64,000 nt of DNA from assembly GCF_000067045.1 (NCBI RefSeq), contig NC_010125.1, forward strand, positions 3,512,001 to 3,576,000. The letters are read 5' to 3'. This document shows, piece by piece, positions 44,870 to 53,073 of the stretch. Within the stretch, counting starts at the first letter, position 1. Every line of letters starts with the position of its first letter. A program made the translations under genes and the position numbers. A model generated the notes under the pieces. That model was not told the DNA's origin and did not search any database. It was given only the letters and a program-made list of their open reading frames with translations. The DNA is from Gluconacetobacter diazotrophicus PA1 5. Lineage in GTDB: Bacteria; Pseudomonadota; Alphaproteobacteria; Acetobacterales; Acetobacteraceae.

Positions 44870-45147
44870 TTATGCAAATGCGATAACGAATCGTTTTATC
44901 CGGCACGGAAACACCACGTGTCAATGTTGTGAATCTGCGGTGATGCGATATATTAACGAATCAGTGGGGGGATTATAGCGCGAGCAGCCCTGGCGCCTCG
45001 CGGTATTTTTCCCTGTGGGTATCCCAGGATGCCATGCGCGACCGTTCGTTAAGTTATTCTTAAATATATAAATTACCGAATATGACGCATGCCGCCCTGG
45101 GCAACATTAATACATAATTTTTTCGTTGTTTATAGGAACCCGGTCCG
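44870..45147. promoter_or_regulatory. Divergent control region between TonB receptor and TauD-type genes
   Basis: This 278-base AT-rich region has no gene. It holds a TTGACA promoter facing the receptor and three related copies of an 8-9 base motif: TAACGAATC at 44884-44892 and 44954-44962, and the inverted TTCGTTAA at 45045-45052. Repeated sites on both sides of a divergent promoter are typical of binding by one shared regulator, though no regulator gene is adjacent. Confidence 0.6.
44895..44924 (-). promoter_or_regulatory. Sigma-70-type promoter of the TonB receptor operon
   Basis: Reading the minus strand: TTGACA (44924-44919), an 18-base spacer, then GATAAA (44900-44895). Transcription would start about 15-25 bases before the receptor start codon. 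One copy of the TAACGAATC motif overlaps the -10 side, well placed for repression. Confidence 0.6.
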
Positions 45148-46104
45148 ATGTCTTTCCATCCGCAGCCCTCTCCAGCCCGCCCCACCCTGACCCGCCTGGG
45201 TGGAAATATCGGTGCCGAAATCCACGGGATCACGCTCTCGCCCGACCTGTCGGAGCAGGATGTCGCCTTTGTCTACAAGGCCATGCTCGAGTACAAGGTG
45301 ATCTTCTTCCGCCAGCAGTCACTCGACAGCGCCGGTCAGGAACAGCTTGGCGCACGTTTCGGCACGCTGGTCGCTCATCCCACCGTGGCCAGCGCGAAGG
45401 GCACGAACCATATTTTCGAGCTCAAGGCGCAGAAGGGGCGGGCCGCCAACACCTGGCACGCCGACATGACGTTCATGGCCACCTACCCCAAGGCGTCCAT
45501 CCTGCGCTCGGTCCATACCGCGCCCTATGGCGGGGCGACGCTGTGGGCCAATACCGCCACCGCGTACCAGGCCCTGCCCCAACCGTTGCAGGAACTGGCC
45601 GACAAGCTGTGGGCGATCCATACCAATGACGATTACGATCACACGGACCTTGTCGTGGAACGCGACTGGGACTTCATCCGCTGGTCGGCCAACGTGTTCG
45701 CCGCGCGCATCTTCGAAACCCGCCACCCTCTGGTGCGCGTCCATCCCGAGACAGGCGAAAAGAGCCTTATCCTGGGCAACTTCGTCAAACGGCTGGTGGA
45801 CTTCAACCTGCCGGATTCCCGCGCGCTGCTGGACCTGTTCCTGTCCTACGTCACGCGGCCGGAAAACACGATCACATGGCACTGGCAGCCCGGCGACGTC
45901 GCGATGTGGGATAATCGCGCGGCCCTGCACCGTGCCATTGCCGATTTCGGCGATCATCCCCGCGAACTGCAACGGGTCACGCTGGTGGGCGATACGCCTG
46001 TCAGTGTCGATGGACGCAAAAGCGAGCAGATCATCGACGGCCAGCCCAATCCCCGCCTCCTGCTCGAAACGCCCTACCACTGGACGGCCCGCGCCGAGGC
46101 GTAA
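45148..46104 (+). CDS. TauD/TfdA-family Fe(II)/2-oxoglutarate dioxygenase
   Basis: Oxygenase that couples 2-oxoglutarate decarboxylation to hydroxylation, often of sulfonates or sulfate esters (TauD, AtsK) or phenoxyacetates. The 318-residue protein has iron ligands His104 and Asp106 in NTWHADMTF, the distal His261 in WDNRAALHRAIADFG, and the 2-oxoglutarate arginine in ELQRVTLVGD. The ATG follows TATAGGAACCC. Divergent from the TonB receptor operon, it likely acts on the compound that operon imports. The subfamily substrate cannot be read with certainty. Confidence 0.92.
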   Translation: MSFHPQPSPARPTLTRLGGNIGAEIHGITLSPDLSEQDVAFVYKAMLEYKVIFFRQQSLDSAGQEQLGARFGTLVAHPTVASAKGTNHIFELKAQKGRAANTWHADMTFMATYPKASILRSVHTAPYGGATLWANTATAYQALPQPLQELADKLWAIHTNDDYDHTDLVVERDWDFIRWSANVFAARIFETRHPLVRVHPETGEKSLILGNFVKRLVDFNLPDSRALLDLFLSYVTRPENTITWHWQPGDVAMWDNRAALHRAIADFGDHPRELQRVTLVGDTPVSVDGRKSEQIIDGQPNPRLLLETPYHWTARAEA

Positions 46105-46173
46105 CCCTCCGCTTCCTGCCAGGGTGCATGATCGAACCGTTCCGGACCGGGAGAACCGGCCGATTAGCCGTCC

Positions 46174-46211
46174 AAAAAGAAAAGGGGCGGTGCCGTCGCC
46201 GGCACCGCCCC
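46174..46211 (-). terminator. Rho-independent terminator of rpsA
   Basis: Perfect 12-base stem GGGGCGGTGCCG (46184-46195) and CGGCACCGCCCC (46200-46211) with a four-base loop; on the minus strand it is followed by TTTTCTTTTTGG. It ends rpsA and lies beyond the convergent TauD-type gene. Confidence 0.92.
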
Positions 46212-46237
46212 CTTCTTTCGATCCCTGGCGGGAGCGA

Positions 46238-47953
46238 TCAGCCCTCGGCGTTGCGGCGACGGATCGCGGCACCCAGGATGTCGCCCAGCGAGGCACCGCT
46301 GTCGGACGAGCCGTACTCGTTGATGGCCTGCTTGTCTTCCTCGACCTCGCGGCCGCGGATGGTCAGGGCCAGCTTGCGGGCCGCACGGTCCACCGAGACG
46401 ATCTTCGCATCGACGCGCTCGCCCACGGCGAAACGCTCCGGACGCTGGTCGGCCTTGTCGCGGGCCAGTTCGGCGCGGCGGATGAAGCCGGTCAGCACGT
46501 CGTCGACCTTGACCTCGATGCCGTTCGACTGGACGGCGGTCACGATGCAGGTGACGACCGCACCCTTCTGCACCTTGCCCAGCGCGTCGGCGGCCGGATC
46601 TTCATGCAGCTGCTTGATGCCCAGCGAGATGCGTTCCTTCTCGACATCGACATCCAGCACCTTGGCCTGGACGACCTGACCCTTTTCGTAATGGGTCATG
46701 GCGACCTCGCCCGGCTCGTCCCACGACAGGTCGGACATGTGGACCATGCCGTCGATGTCCGCGGACAGGCCGATGAACAGGCCGAACTCGGTGATGTTGC
46801 GGATCTCGCCCTCGACCGTCGAGCCGATCTTGTGCTCTTCGGCGAACTGCTCCCACGGGTTGCGCTGCACCTGCTTCAGGCCCAGCGAGATACGGCGCTT
46901 GCCGCTGTCCACGTCCAGGACCATGACGTCGACTTCCTGCGAGGTCGCGACGATCTTGCCCGGATGGACGTTCTTCTTCGTCCAGGACATTTCGGAAACG
47001 TGCACCAGGCCCTCGACCCCCGGCTCCAGCTCGACGAACGCGCCGTAGTCGGTGATGTTGGTGACGCGACCGGAATAGCGGGCACCCGGCGGATACTTGA
47101 TCGCCACGTTCTCCCACGGATCGGCCTCGAGCTGCTTCATGCCCAGCGAGATGCGCTGCGTGTCCGGGTTGAAGCGGATGACCTGCACGCGGACCGGCTG
47201 GCCGATCTGCAGGGCCTCGGACGGGTGGTTGATGCGCTTCCAGGCGATGTCGGTGACATGCAGCAGGCCGTCCACGCCGCCCAGGTCGACGAACGCACCG
47301 TAGTCGGTGATGTTCTTGACCACGCCGTCCAGGATCATGCCTTCCTTCAGGCCCTGGATCAGTTCGCTGCGCTGCTCGGCACGCGTCTCTTCCAGCACCG
47401 CGCGGCGCGAGACGACGATGTTGCCGCGGGCGCGGTCCATCTTCAGGATCTGGAACGGCTGCGGCACGCCCATCAGCGGGGTGACGTCGCGCACGGGGCG
47501 GATATCGACCTGGCTGCCCGGCAGGAAGGCCATGGCGCCGCCCAGATCGACGGTGAAGCCACCCTTCACGCGGCCATAGATCGTGCCGTTGACGCGCTGG
47601 TTGCCCTCGAACGCCTTTTCCAGGTTCGTCCAGGCTTCCTCGCGCCGCGCCTTCTCGCGCGACAGGACGATGGAGCCGTCACGATCCTCGTACCGCTCGA
47701 CGAACAGTTCGATCACGTCGCCCGGCTTGACGTCGGGGCTGGCGCCCGGCGGGCCGAATTCCTTGAGCGCCACGCGCCCTTCGCTCTTGAGGCCGACATC
47801 GACGATGGCGAATTCGTCGGTCAGGCGCACGACGCGGCCGGTGACGACCGAACCGTCGAATGCGGTGTCGCGGCCCAGGGTCTCGTCAAGAAGGGTCGCG
47901 AAATCCTCGCCGCCGAAATGATCGGTGGAGGACTGTAAGGTGGCTGAAGCCAT
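46238..47953 (-). CDS. rpsA: 30S ribosomal protein S1
   Basis: S1 brings mRNA to the ribosome. The 571 residues contain six S1 (OB-fold) repeats: two N-terminal ribosome-binding units and four RNA-binding units with repeats such as NITDYGAFVDLGGVDGLLHV and ISLGMKQLEADPW. Start at 47953 (MASATLQSSTDHFGGEDFA) follows an AGGTACC. It is in the usual order downstream of cmk and aroA. Confidence 0.96.
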   Translation of the reverse strand: MASATLQSSTDHFGGEDFATLLDETLGRDTAFDGSVVTGRVVRLTDEFAIVDVGLKSEGRVALKEFGPPGASPDVKPGDVIELFVERYEDRDGSIVLSREKARREEAWTNLEKAFEGNQRVNGTIYGRVKGGFTVDLGGAMAFLPGSQVDIRPVRDVTPLMGVPQPFQILKMDRARGNIVVSRRAVLEETRAEQRSELIQGLKEGMILDGVVKNITDYGAFVDLGGVDGLLHVTDIAWKRINHPSEALQIGQPVRVQVIRFNPDTQRISLGMKQLEADPWENVAIKYPPGARYSGRVTNITDYGAFVELEPGVEGLVHVSEMSWTKKNVHPGKIVATSQEVDVMVLDVDSGKRRISLGLKQVQRNPWEQFAEEHKIGSTVEGEIRNITEFGLFIGLSADIDGMVHMSDLSWDEPGEVAMTHYEKGQVVQAKVLDVDVEKERISLGIKQLHEDPAADALGKVQKGAVVTCIVTAVQSNGIEVKVDDVLTGFIRRAELARDKADQRPERFAVGERVDAKIVSVDRAARKLALTIRGREVEEDKQAINEYGSSDSGASLGDILGAAIRRRNAEG

Positions 47954-48201
47954 GAGGTACCTGTAAATCCCGTATCCGGACCGCGAGGCAGGCCGGACGT
48001 TCTTGCGCACCGCCACGTTTCGCTGCGGAACGACTTGCCCGGCTGTATCCGCGACCCTTGTCGCGGCATGCCTGACGGCCGATGATATCGACGCCGCCCC
48101 CACGCGTGCGGGGCCTAGCGCGTGCAAAGCACAGACACCCTCGACCCCCGGCCTGTCAACACAAACAAGCGCCCGGCGGCCCCCGCCGTGGCAAAAGAGC
48201 C

Positions 48202-48861
48202 TCACACCGTCGTGAGACGCCCGGTCCGGGAGCGGACGATCCGCAGGGCTTCGGCCAGGACCTCGTCCGCCGTCATCGCGTCGGTATCGATCAGCACCGC
48301 GTCGGGCGCGGCCCGCAGGGGGGCCACGGCGCGGCCGGCATCGGCGGCGTCGCGGGCCGCCAGTTCCGCCGCGACCCGGGCGATCTGCGCCGCGCGGTCC
48401 GGCGCGTCCAGGTCGGCGGCCATCTGTTCCCACCGCCGGCGGGCCCGCGCGGTGGGCGAGGCCGTGATGAACAGCTTGACCGGCGCATCGGGGAAAATGA
48501 CGGTGCCGATGTCGCGCCCGTCCAGCACCCCGCCGCCGGCCCGGGCGAAATTGCGCTGCGTGTCGACCAGGATGGTCCGCACCGCCTGCTGCGACGCGAC
48601 CAGGCTGGCCGCGCGATCGACCGCCGGCACCCGCAGATCGTCGCGTTCCAGGTCCGCCAGGGTGATCCGCCGCGCCTGGTCCTCGGCCGCGTCGGTCGCC
48701 GGGTCCAGCCCGGCATCCAGCATCCGCCGCCCCACCGCGCGATAGAGCAACCCGGTATCCAGATACGGCAGGCCCAGGGACTCGGCCAGGCGACGCGCCA
48801 GCGTGCCCTTGCCCGCGGCGGCCGGGCCGTCGATGGCGATGATCAGCGGAAGGCGGCTCAT
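48202..48861 (-). CDS. cmk: Cytidylate kinase
   Basis: Phosphorylates CMP and dCMP with ATP. The 219 residues include the P-loop IDGPAAAGKGTLARRL, the nucleotide site YLDTGLLYRAVG and the DGRDIGTVIFPDAPVKLFIT segment. Its start overlaps the aroA stop by ATGA, indicating translational coupling. Confidence 0.96.
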   Translation of the reverse strand: MSRLPLIIAIDGPAAAGKGTLARRLAESLGLPYLDTGLLYRAVGRRMLDAGLDPATDAAEDQARRITLADLERDDLRVPAVDRAASLVASQQAVRTILVDTQRNFARAGGGVLDGRDIGTVIFPDAPVKLFITASPTARARRRWEQMAADLDAPDRAAQIARVAAELAARDAADAGRAVAPLRAAPDAVLIDTDAMTADEVLAEALRIVRSRTGRLTTV

Positions 48862-50207
48862 GGCGTCAGCGCCGCGCCGATCCCGTTCATCAGGTCGATG
48901 AAGCCCGGGAAGCTGGTGTCGATGAACGCGGTGTCGTCCACCCCGACCGGGGTCCTGGCGGCCAGGCCCAGCACGGTGGCGCTCATGGCCAGGCGGTGGT
49001 CCATCCGCGTTTCGACCACTCCGCCGCCGGGTATCGCCCCGCCGGTGCCGGTGACGATCATGTCGTCGCCCACGACCTCCACCTCCACGCCGTTGCGCTG
49101 CAGCAGCGCCACCGTCGCGGCCAGGCGGTCGCTTTCCTTGACCCGCAGTTCCTCCAGGCCGCGAAAGCGCGACCGGCCCGTGGCGTGGGCGGCGGCGACG
49201 GCCAGCACCGGGTATTCGTCGATCATCGACGGCGCGCGGTCGGCGGGAACGTCCACGCCGTGCAGCGGGCCCGCGACGGCCGTCAGGTCGCCCACCGGCT
49301 CGCCGCCCTCCACGCGCTCGTTCGACAGGCGCAGGTCGCCCCCCATCTCGCGCAGGGTGGTGAACAGGCCGGTGCGCAGCGGATTCAGCCCTACGCCGCG
49401 CACGGTCACGGACGACCCGGGTACCAGCAGCGCCGCCACCAGCACGAACGCGGCCGAAGACGGGTCGCCCGGCACCACCACGTCACGCGCCACCAGGTCG
49501 GGCCGCCCGACCAGGGTGATGGTGCGGCCGCCGGCGCCCAGCGCCTCCACCGTCACCTCGGCGCCGAAATGGCGCAGCATGTTTTCGGTATGGTCGCGGG
49601 TGGCCACCGGTTCCTCGACCCGGGTGGTGCCGGCGGCGTTCAGCCCGGCCAGCAGCACGGCGGATTTCACCTGCGCCGAGGCGACCGGCAGGCGATAGGA
49701 CAGCGGCGCGGGATCGGCGACACCGTTGATGGCCAGCGGCAGGCGCCCGCCCGCCCGCGACAGGAAGGTGGCCCCCGTGGCGGCCAGCGGGTCCGTCACC
49801 CGCTTCATCGGCCGGCCGCGCAGGCTGGCGTCCCCCGTCATCACCGAAAAAATGCCATGGCTGGCCAGGATGCCGGACAGCAGGCGCGCGGCGGTGCCCG
49901 AATTGCCCATGTCCAGCACGTCGGCCGGTTCCTGCAACGTGCCCAGCCCCCGGCCCGTCACGTGCCATGCGCCGGGACCGGTGCGCGTGACCACGGCGCC
50001 CAGCGCCCGCATGGCGTCGGCGGTGCGCAGCACGTCCTCGCCTTCCAGCAGGCCGGAAATCCGGGTTTCGCCGCGCGCCAGGGCCGCGAACATCAGCGCG
50101 CGATGGCTGATCGACTTGTCGCCCGGCACCGCGACGGAACCGGAAAGGGGGGCGGCGGCCGCACGGACGGTCAGCGGGCGCGGGGCAAGGGCGTGCACGG
50201 TATCCAT
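48858..50207 (-). CDS. aroA: 3-phosphoshikimate 1-carboxyvinyltransferase (EPSP synthase), CP4-like class
   Basis: Sixth step of the shikimate pathway. The 449 residues show VPGDKSISHRALMFAALA, LEGEDVLRTADAMRALGA, the SAQVKSAVLLAGLN motif, ATRDHTENMLRHFGAEV and DEYPVLAVAAAHATG. The pattern (RDHTE, SAQVK, PGDPSSAAF) follows the class II, CP4-like enzymes rather than the E. coli type, but the active-site loop reads LDMGNSGTAAR and keeps the glycine that CP4 replaces with alanine. Start ATG at 50207 follows AAGGGA. Its stop overlaps cmk. Confidence 0.95.
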   Translation of the reverse strand: MDTVHALAPRPLTVRAAAAPLSGSVAVPGDKSISHRALMFAALARGETRISGLLEGEDVLRTADAMRALGAVVTRTGPGAWHVTGRGLGTLQEPADVLDMGNSGTAARLLSGILASHGIFSVMTGDASLRGRPMKRVTDPLAATGATFLSRAGGRLPLAINGVADPAPLSYRLPVASAQVKSAVLLAGLNAAGTTRVEEPVATRDHTENMLRHFGAEVTVEALGAGGRTITLVGRPDLVARDVVVPGDPSSAAFVLVAALLVPGSSVTVRGVGLNPLRTGLFTTLREMGGDLRLSNERVEGGEPVGDLTAVAGPLHGVDVPADRAPSMIDEYPVLAVAAAHATGRSRFRGLEELRVKESDRLAATVALLQRNGVEVEVVGDDMIVTGTGGAIPGGGVVETRMDHRLAMSATVLGLAARTPVGVDDTAFIDTSFPGFIDLMNGIGAALTP

Positions 50208-50405
50208 GGGGTCATTCCCTTCCGGATTGTTGGCGATGAAGTCAATCGCCATCGCGCGCCAACGCGGCAAAAAAAGCGGCGGGACGATCCCGGGGGGCAC
50301 GATCGCGGTTTGACAGCCGGCGCGCAAGCTGGCATGGGGCTGCGCCCTGTGCCGCTCTTTCGCCGCAGCTTTTGTCCAACACCATTCAGGATCGACAGGT
50401 TCAAG

Positions 50406-50732
50406 ATGGCCCAGCCCACTCTCGGCACCAAGCGCGTCTGTGTCTCCTGCAGCGCCCGTTTCTATGATCTGAACAAGAGCCCGGTGATCTGCCCCAAGTG
50501 CGGCACCGAGCAGCCGGCGGACGTGCCCCGCCTGCGCCGCGCCCCCGACGTCGTGCCCGATACCCAGAAGCCTGCGAAGGGCGAAGACGACATCGACAAT
50601 GCCGTCGAACTGGATGACGAGGATGCCGGCGACGACGACGTCATGGAAGACACGTCCGACCTGGACGACGACGATGACGAGATCAGCGCCGATATCGATG
50701 TCAGCACCGACTCGGACGAAAACGACCACTAG
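50406..50732 (+). CDS. FYDLN-acid family protein (TIGR02300)
   Basis: Widespread alphaproteobacterial family of unknown role. The 108 residues begin with a conserved zinc-binding-like segment (KRVCVSCSARFYDLNKSPVI, CPKCGTEQP) and end in a long run of Asp/Glu (about half of the last 50 residues). Divergent from aroA; a 198-base gap holds both promoters. Confidence 0.9.
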   Translation: MAQPTLGTKRVCVSCSARFYDLNKSPVICPKCGTEQPADVPRLRRAPDVVPDTQKPAKGEDDIDNAVELDDEDAGDDDVMEDTSDLDDDDDEISADIDVSTDSDENDH

Positions 50733-50767
50733 CCAGTCCATAAACGCGACCTGGCGGCGATCCATCG

Positions 50768-50829
50768 CGCGTTTCCTGTGCTCCGGTGCTCGCGGCCATC
50801 AAGGCCGCTCCGGTGCTCGGAAACACGCG
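50768..50829. repeat. Compound hairpin with 13-bp direct repeats
   Basis: GCTCCGGTGCTCG occurs at 50780-50792 and 50807-50819, flanking a GCGGCC-ATCAA-GGCCGC hairpin (50792-50808), and CGCGTTTCC (50768-50776) pairs with GGAAACACGCG (50819-50829) outside. No T-run follows, so it is not a standard terminator. Confidence 0.6.
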
Positions 50830-50902
50830 ACGGCCGTGCCGCTTCGCGGCACTCTCGCTCACCAGATCCCGTTCCTGAACTGGCTGACTCTTCTTTAATG
50901 GC

Positions 50903-51304
50903 TTACGCCGCCGGGCGGCGGCGTTCTATTTCCACGCCCACGGCGTCCAGGTCGTCGAAGATATCCAGTTTTTCGACCCGCACCCGCACGACGATCACGC
51001 GATCGTCGGTCAGGACGCCGATGGCGATCCGTTCGGCCAGGGTCTCGACCAGGCGCACGTGGCCCTCGGCGATGATCCGGCGCACCATCAGCACGATTCG
51101 CTCATAGGACACGGTGCGGCTCAGATCGTCCCGGCCGACGGTCAGGCCCGGTTCGTCCTCCACGCCGAACGAGATATTGACCCGTATGCGCTGGGTCACG
51201 CCCTGTTCGTGCGGATAGATGCCGATATTGGCATGCAGCACCATGTCCTTGAGGAACACGCGGCGCAGCGGCGGCTGTTCCGGCCAGGCGGCGAAAATGG
51301 ACAT
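50903..51304 (-). CDS. folB: Dihydroneopterin aldolase
   Basis: Folate pathway: converts 7,8-dihydroneopterin to 6-hydroxymethyl-dihydropterin and glycolaldehyde. The 133 residues contain VFLKDMVLHANIGIYPHEQG, SYERIVLMVRRIIAEGHVRL with VETLAERIAIGVL, and RVRVEKLDIFDDLDAVGVEI. I chose the ATG at 51304 (MSIFAAWPEQPPLRRV). It follows the SDR gene by 11 bases. Confidence 0.92.
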   Translation of the reverse strand: MSIFAAWPEQPPLRRVFLKDMVLHANIGIYPHEQGVTQRIRVNISFGVEDEPGLTVGRDDLSRTVSYERIVLMVRRIIAEGHVRLVETLAERIAIGVLTDDRVIVVRVRVEKLDIFDDLDAVGVEIERRRPAA

Positions 51305-51315
51305 CGGGTCGGCCT

Positions 51316-52107
51316 CTATTCTTCCAGGATCTGGCCGGCGGGCGGGGCCGGCGACCATTGCATGTGCTGCCCGCCATCGAGCGCCAGCATCTGCCCCGTC
51401 ACCGACGGCAGGCACAGCAGCGACAGGGCGGCGCGGGCGACCTCCTCGGGATTCGTCCCATGGCCCAGCGGCACCGAGGCGCATTGCCGCGCGAACTGCG
51501 CCTGCGTCTGGCGCGGGCTGGGCAGCGCCGGGCCGGGGCCGATGGCGTTCACCCGGATGCGCCGCGGCGCCAGGGCCAGCGCCATGCTGCGCGTCAACGT
51601 CCATAACGCGGATTTCGACACGGTGTAGCTGACGAAATGCGGCGTCAGAGACCAGACGCGCTCGTCCAGCATGTTCAGCACCATGCCTTCGGCGCCCTGG
51701 GGCAGGTGGCGGGCGAAATCCTGCATCAGCACGAAGGGCGCGCGCAGGTTGGGCTCCAGATGCGCGTCCCACCCCGCGCGGGTCGCATCGTTCCATTCGT
51801 CACGCTCGAACGTGCTGGCATTGTTCACCAGCACGCCGACCGGCCCCAGTTCGTCGCGCACCCGCGCCAGAAGCGACATCACCTGGGATTCGTCCGCCAG
51901 GTCGGCCGCCAGCATGCAGGCGCGCTGCCGCCGGGCCGAAATCTCCTCCACGGTGCGGCGCGCCTCGTCCGGGCCGGAGCGGTAATGGATGGCGACCGAA
52001 AACCCGGCATCGGCCAGCGCCAGGGCCATGGCCCGCCCCAGACGAACCGCGCCCCCGGTGACGAAGGCAACGCGCGGAATCGCAGCGGGAATCGGCCACA
52101 TCGTCAT
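51316..52107 (-). CDS. SDR family oxidoreductase, FolM/pteridine-reductase-like
   Basis: The 263 residues carry the Rossmann motif AFVTGGAVRLGRAMALALAD, the NNAS box (VLVNNASTFERD) and the catalytic YTVSKSALWTLTRSMALALA. The TGGAVRLG fingerprint and the position right before folB suggest a dihydropteridine/dihydrofolate-type reductase such as FolM. That role is inferred from motif and neighbourhood. Confidence 0.88.
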   Translation of the reverse strand: MTMWPIPAAIPRVAFVTGGAVRLGRAMALALADAGFSVAIHYRSGPDEARRTVEEISARRQRACMLAADLADESQVMSLLARVRDELGPVGVLVNNASTFERDEWNDATRAGWDAHLEPNLRAPFVLMQDFARHLPQGAEGMVLNMLDERVWSLTPHFVSYTVSKSALWTLTRSMALALAPRRIRVNAIGPGPALPSPRQTQAQFARQCASVPLGHGTNPEEVARAALSLLCLPSVTGQMLALDGGQHMQWSPAPPAGQILEE

Positions 52108-52121
52108 TCACCCCCAGATTT

Positions 52122-52715
52122 TTAAGCAGGTCGTCTCGCCATGAGGGCTGCGGCCAGCGTGCCGTCGTCCAGCACGTCCAGCGCGCCGCCCATCGGCACC
52201 CCCTGCCCGACCCGGCTGACCGGCACGTCGAAGGCGGCCAGCCGGTCCTGCAGCCAGTGCGCCGTGGTGGCGCCATCGACCGTGGCGCCCAGCGCCAGGA
52301 TGATTTCGCGCACCCCGCCCTGTTCGATCCGCGCCAGCAGCGACGCCACGTTCAGATCATCCGGCCCCATGCCCGCCAGGGCCGAGAGCGTGCCGCCCAG
52401 CACCTGATAGACGCCGCGATGCACGCCGGCGCGTTCCAGCGCCCACAGATCCCCCACCGTCTCGACCACGCAGACCAGGCCGCGATCGCGGCCGGGATCG
52501 GCGCAGATGGTGCAGGGATCATGCGTATCTAGGTTGCCGCAGGACGAACAGGTGCGCACCGACCGCGCCGCCTGCTCCATCGCCTGGGCCAGCGGCAGCA
52601 TCCGCGCCTGGGGCTGGCGCAGCAGCGCCAGCGCCGCACGGCGGGCCGAACGCGGACCCAGGCCCGGCAGGCGCGCCAGCAGCGCGATCAGCCGTTCGAT
52701 GTCCGTGCCGCCCAT
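52122..52715 (-). CDS. recR: Recombination protein RecR
   Basis: Loads RecA with RecFO at gaps. The 197 residues have the helix-hairpin-helix (LPGLGPRSARRAALALL), four-cysteine zinc finger (CSSCGNLDTHDPCTIC) and the TOPRIM domain (LVCVVETVGDLWALERAGVH). Twenty-one bases after ybaB. Confidence 0.96.
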   Translation of the reverse strand: MGGTDIERLIALLARLPGLGPRSARRAALALLRQPQARMLPLAQAMEQAARSVRTCSSCGNLDTHDPCTICADPGRDRGLVCVVETVGDLWALERAGVHRGVYQVLGGTLSALAGMGPDDLNVASLLARIEQGGVREIILALGATVDGATTAHWLQDRLAAFDVPVSRVGQGVPMGGALDVLDDGTLAAALMARRPA

Positions 52716-52736
52716 CCGGTCAGCCTCCAGTTCGAT

Positions 52737-53060
52737 TCAGAACGGGAATTTGAGACCCGCCGGCAGGTTCATGCCGCCCGTGACCTTCTTCATTTCCTCG
52801 GACGCGCGTTCGTCCAGCAGCTTGCGCGCGTCGGCGCACGCCGCGACGATCAGGTCCTGCAGCATTTCCATCTCGGCCGGATCGGCCAGCTTGGGGTCGA
52901 TCTTCACGGCCTTCATGTCGCCCTTGCCGTTCAGGGTGACATGCACCATGCCAGCCCCGGCGCTGCCTTCGATCGTCATGCCTTCCAGCTTGGACTGCAT
53001 TTCTTCCATGCGCGCCTGCATCTGGGTGGCCTGTTTCATCAGCCCGGCAAGATTCTTCAT
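52737..53060 (-). CDS. ybaB: Nucleoid-associated protein YbaB/EbfC
   Basis: Small dimeric DNA-binding protein. The 107 residues have the expected N-terminal helix ([19 protein letters not shown]), a central strand with [18 protein letters not shown], and the final [11 protein letters not shown]. Sits between dnaX and recR in the standard order. Confidence 0.95.
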   Translation of the reverse strand: MKNLAGLMKQATQMQARMEEMQSKLEGMTIEGSAGAGMVHVTLNGKGDMKAVKIDPKLADPAEMEMLQDLIVAACADARKLLDERASEEMKKVTGGMNLPAGLKFPF

Positions 53061-53073
53061 CGGTGTCGTCTCC

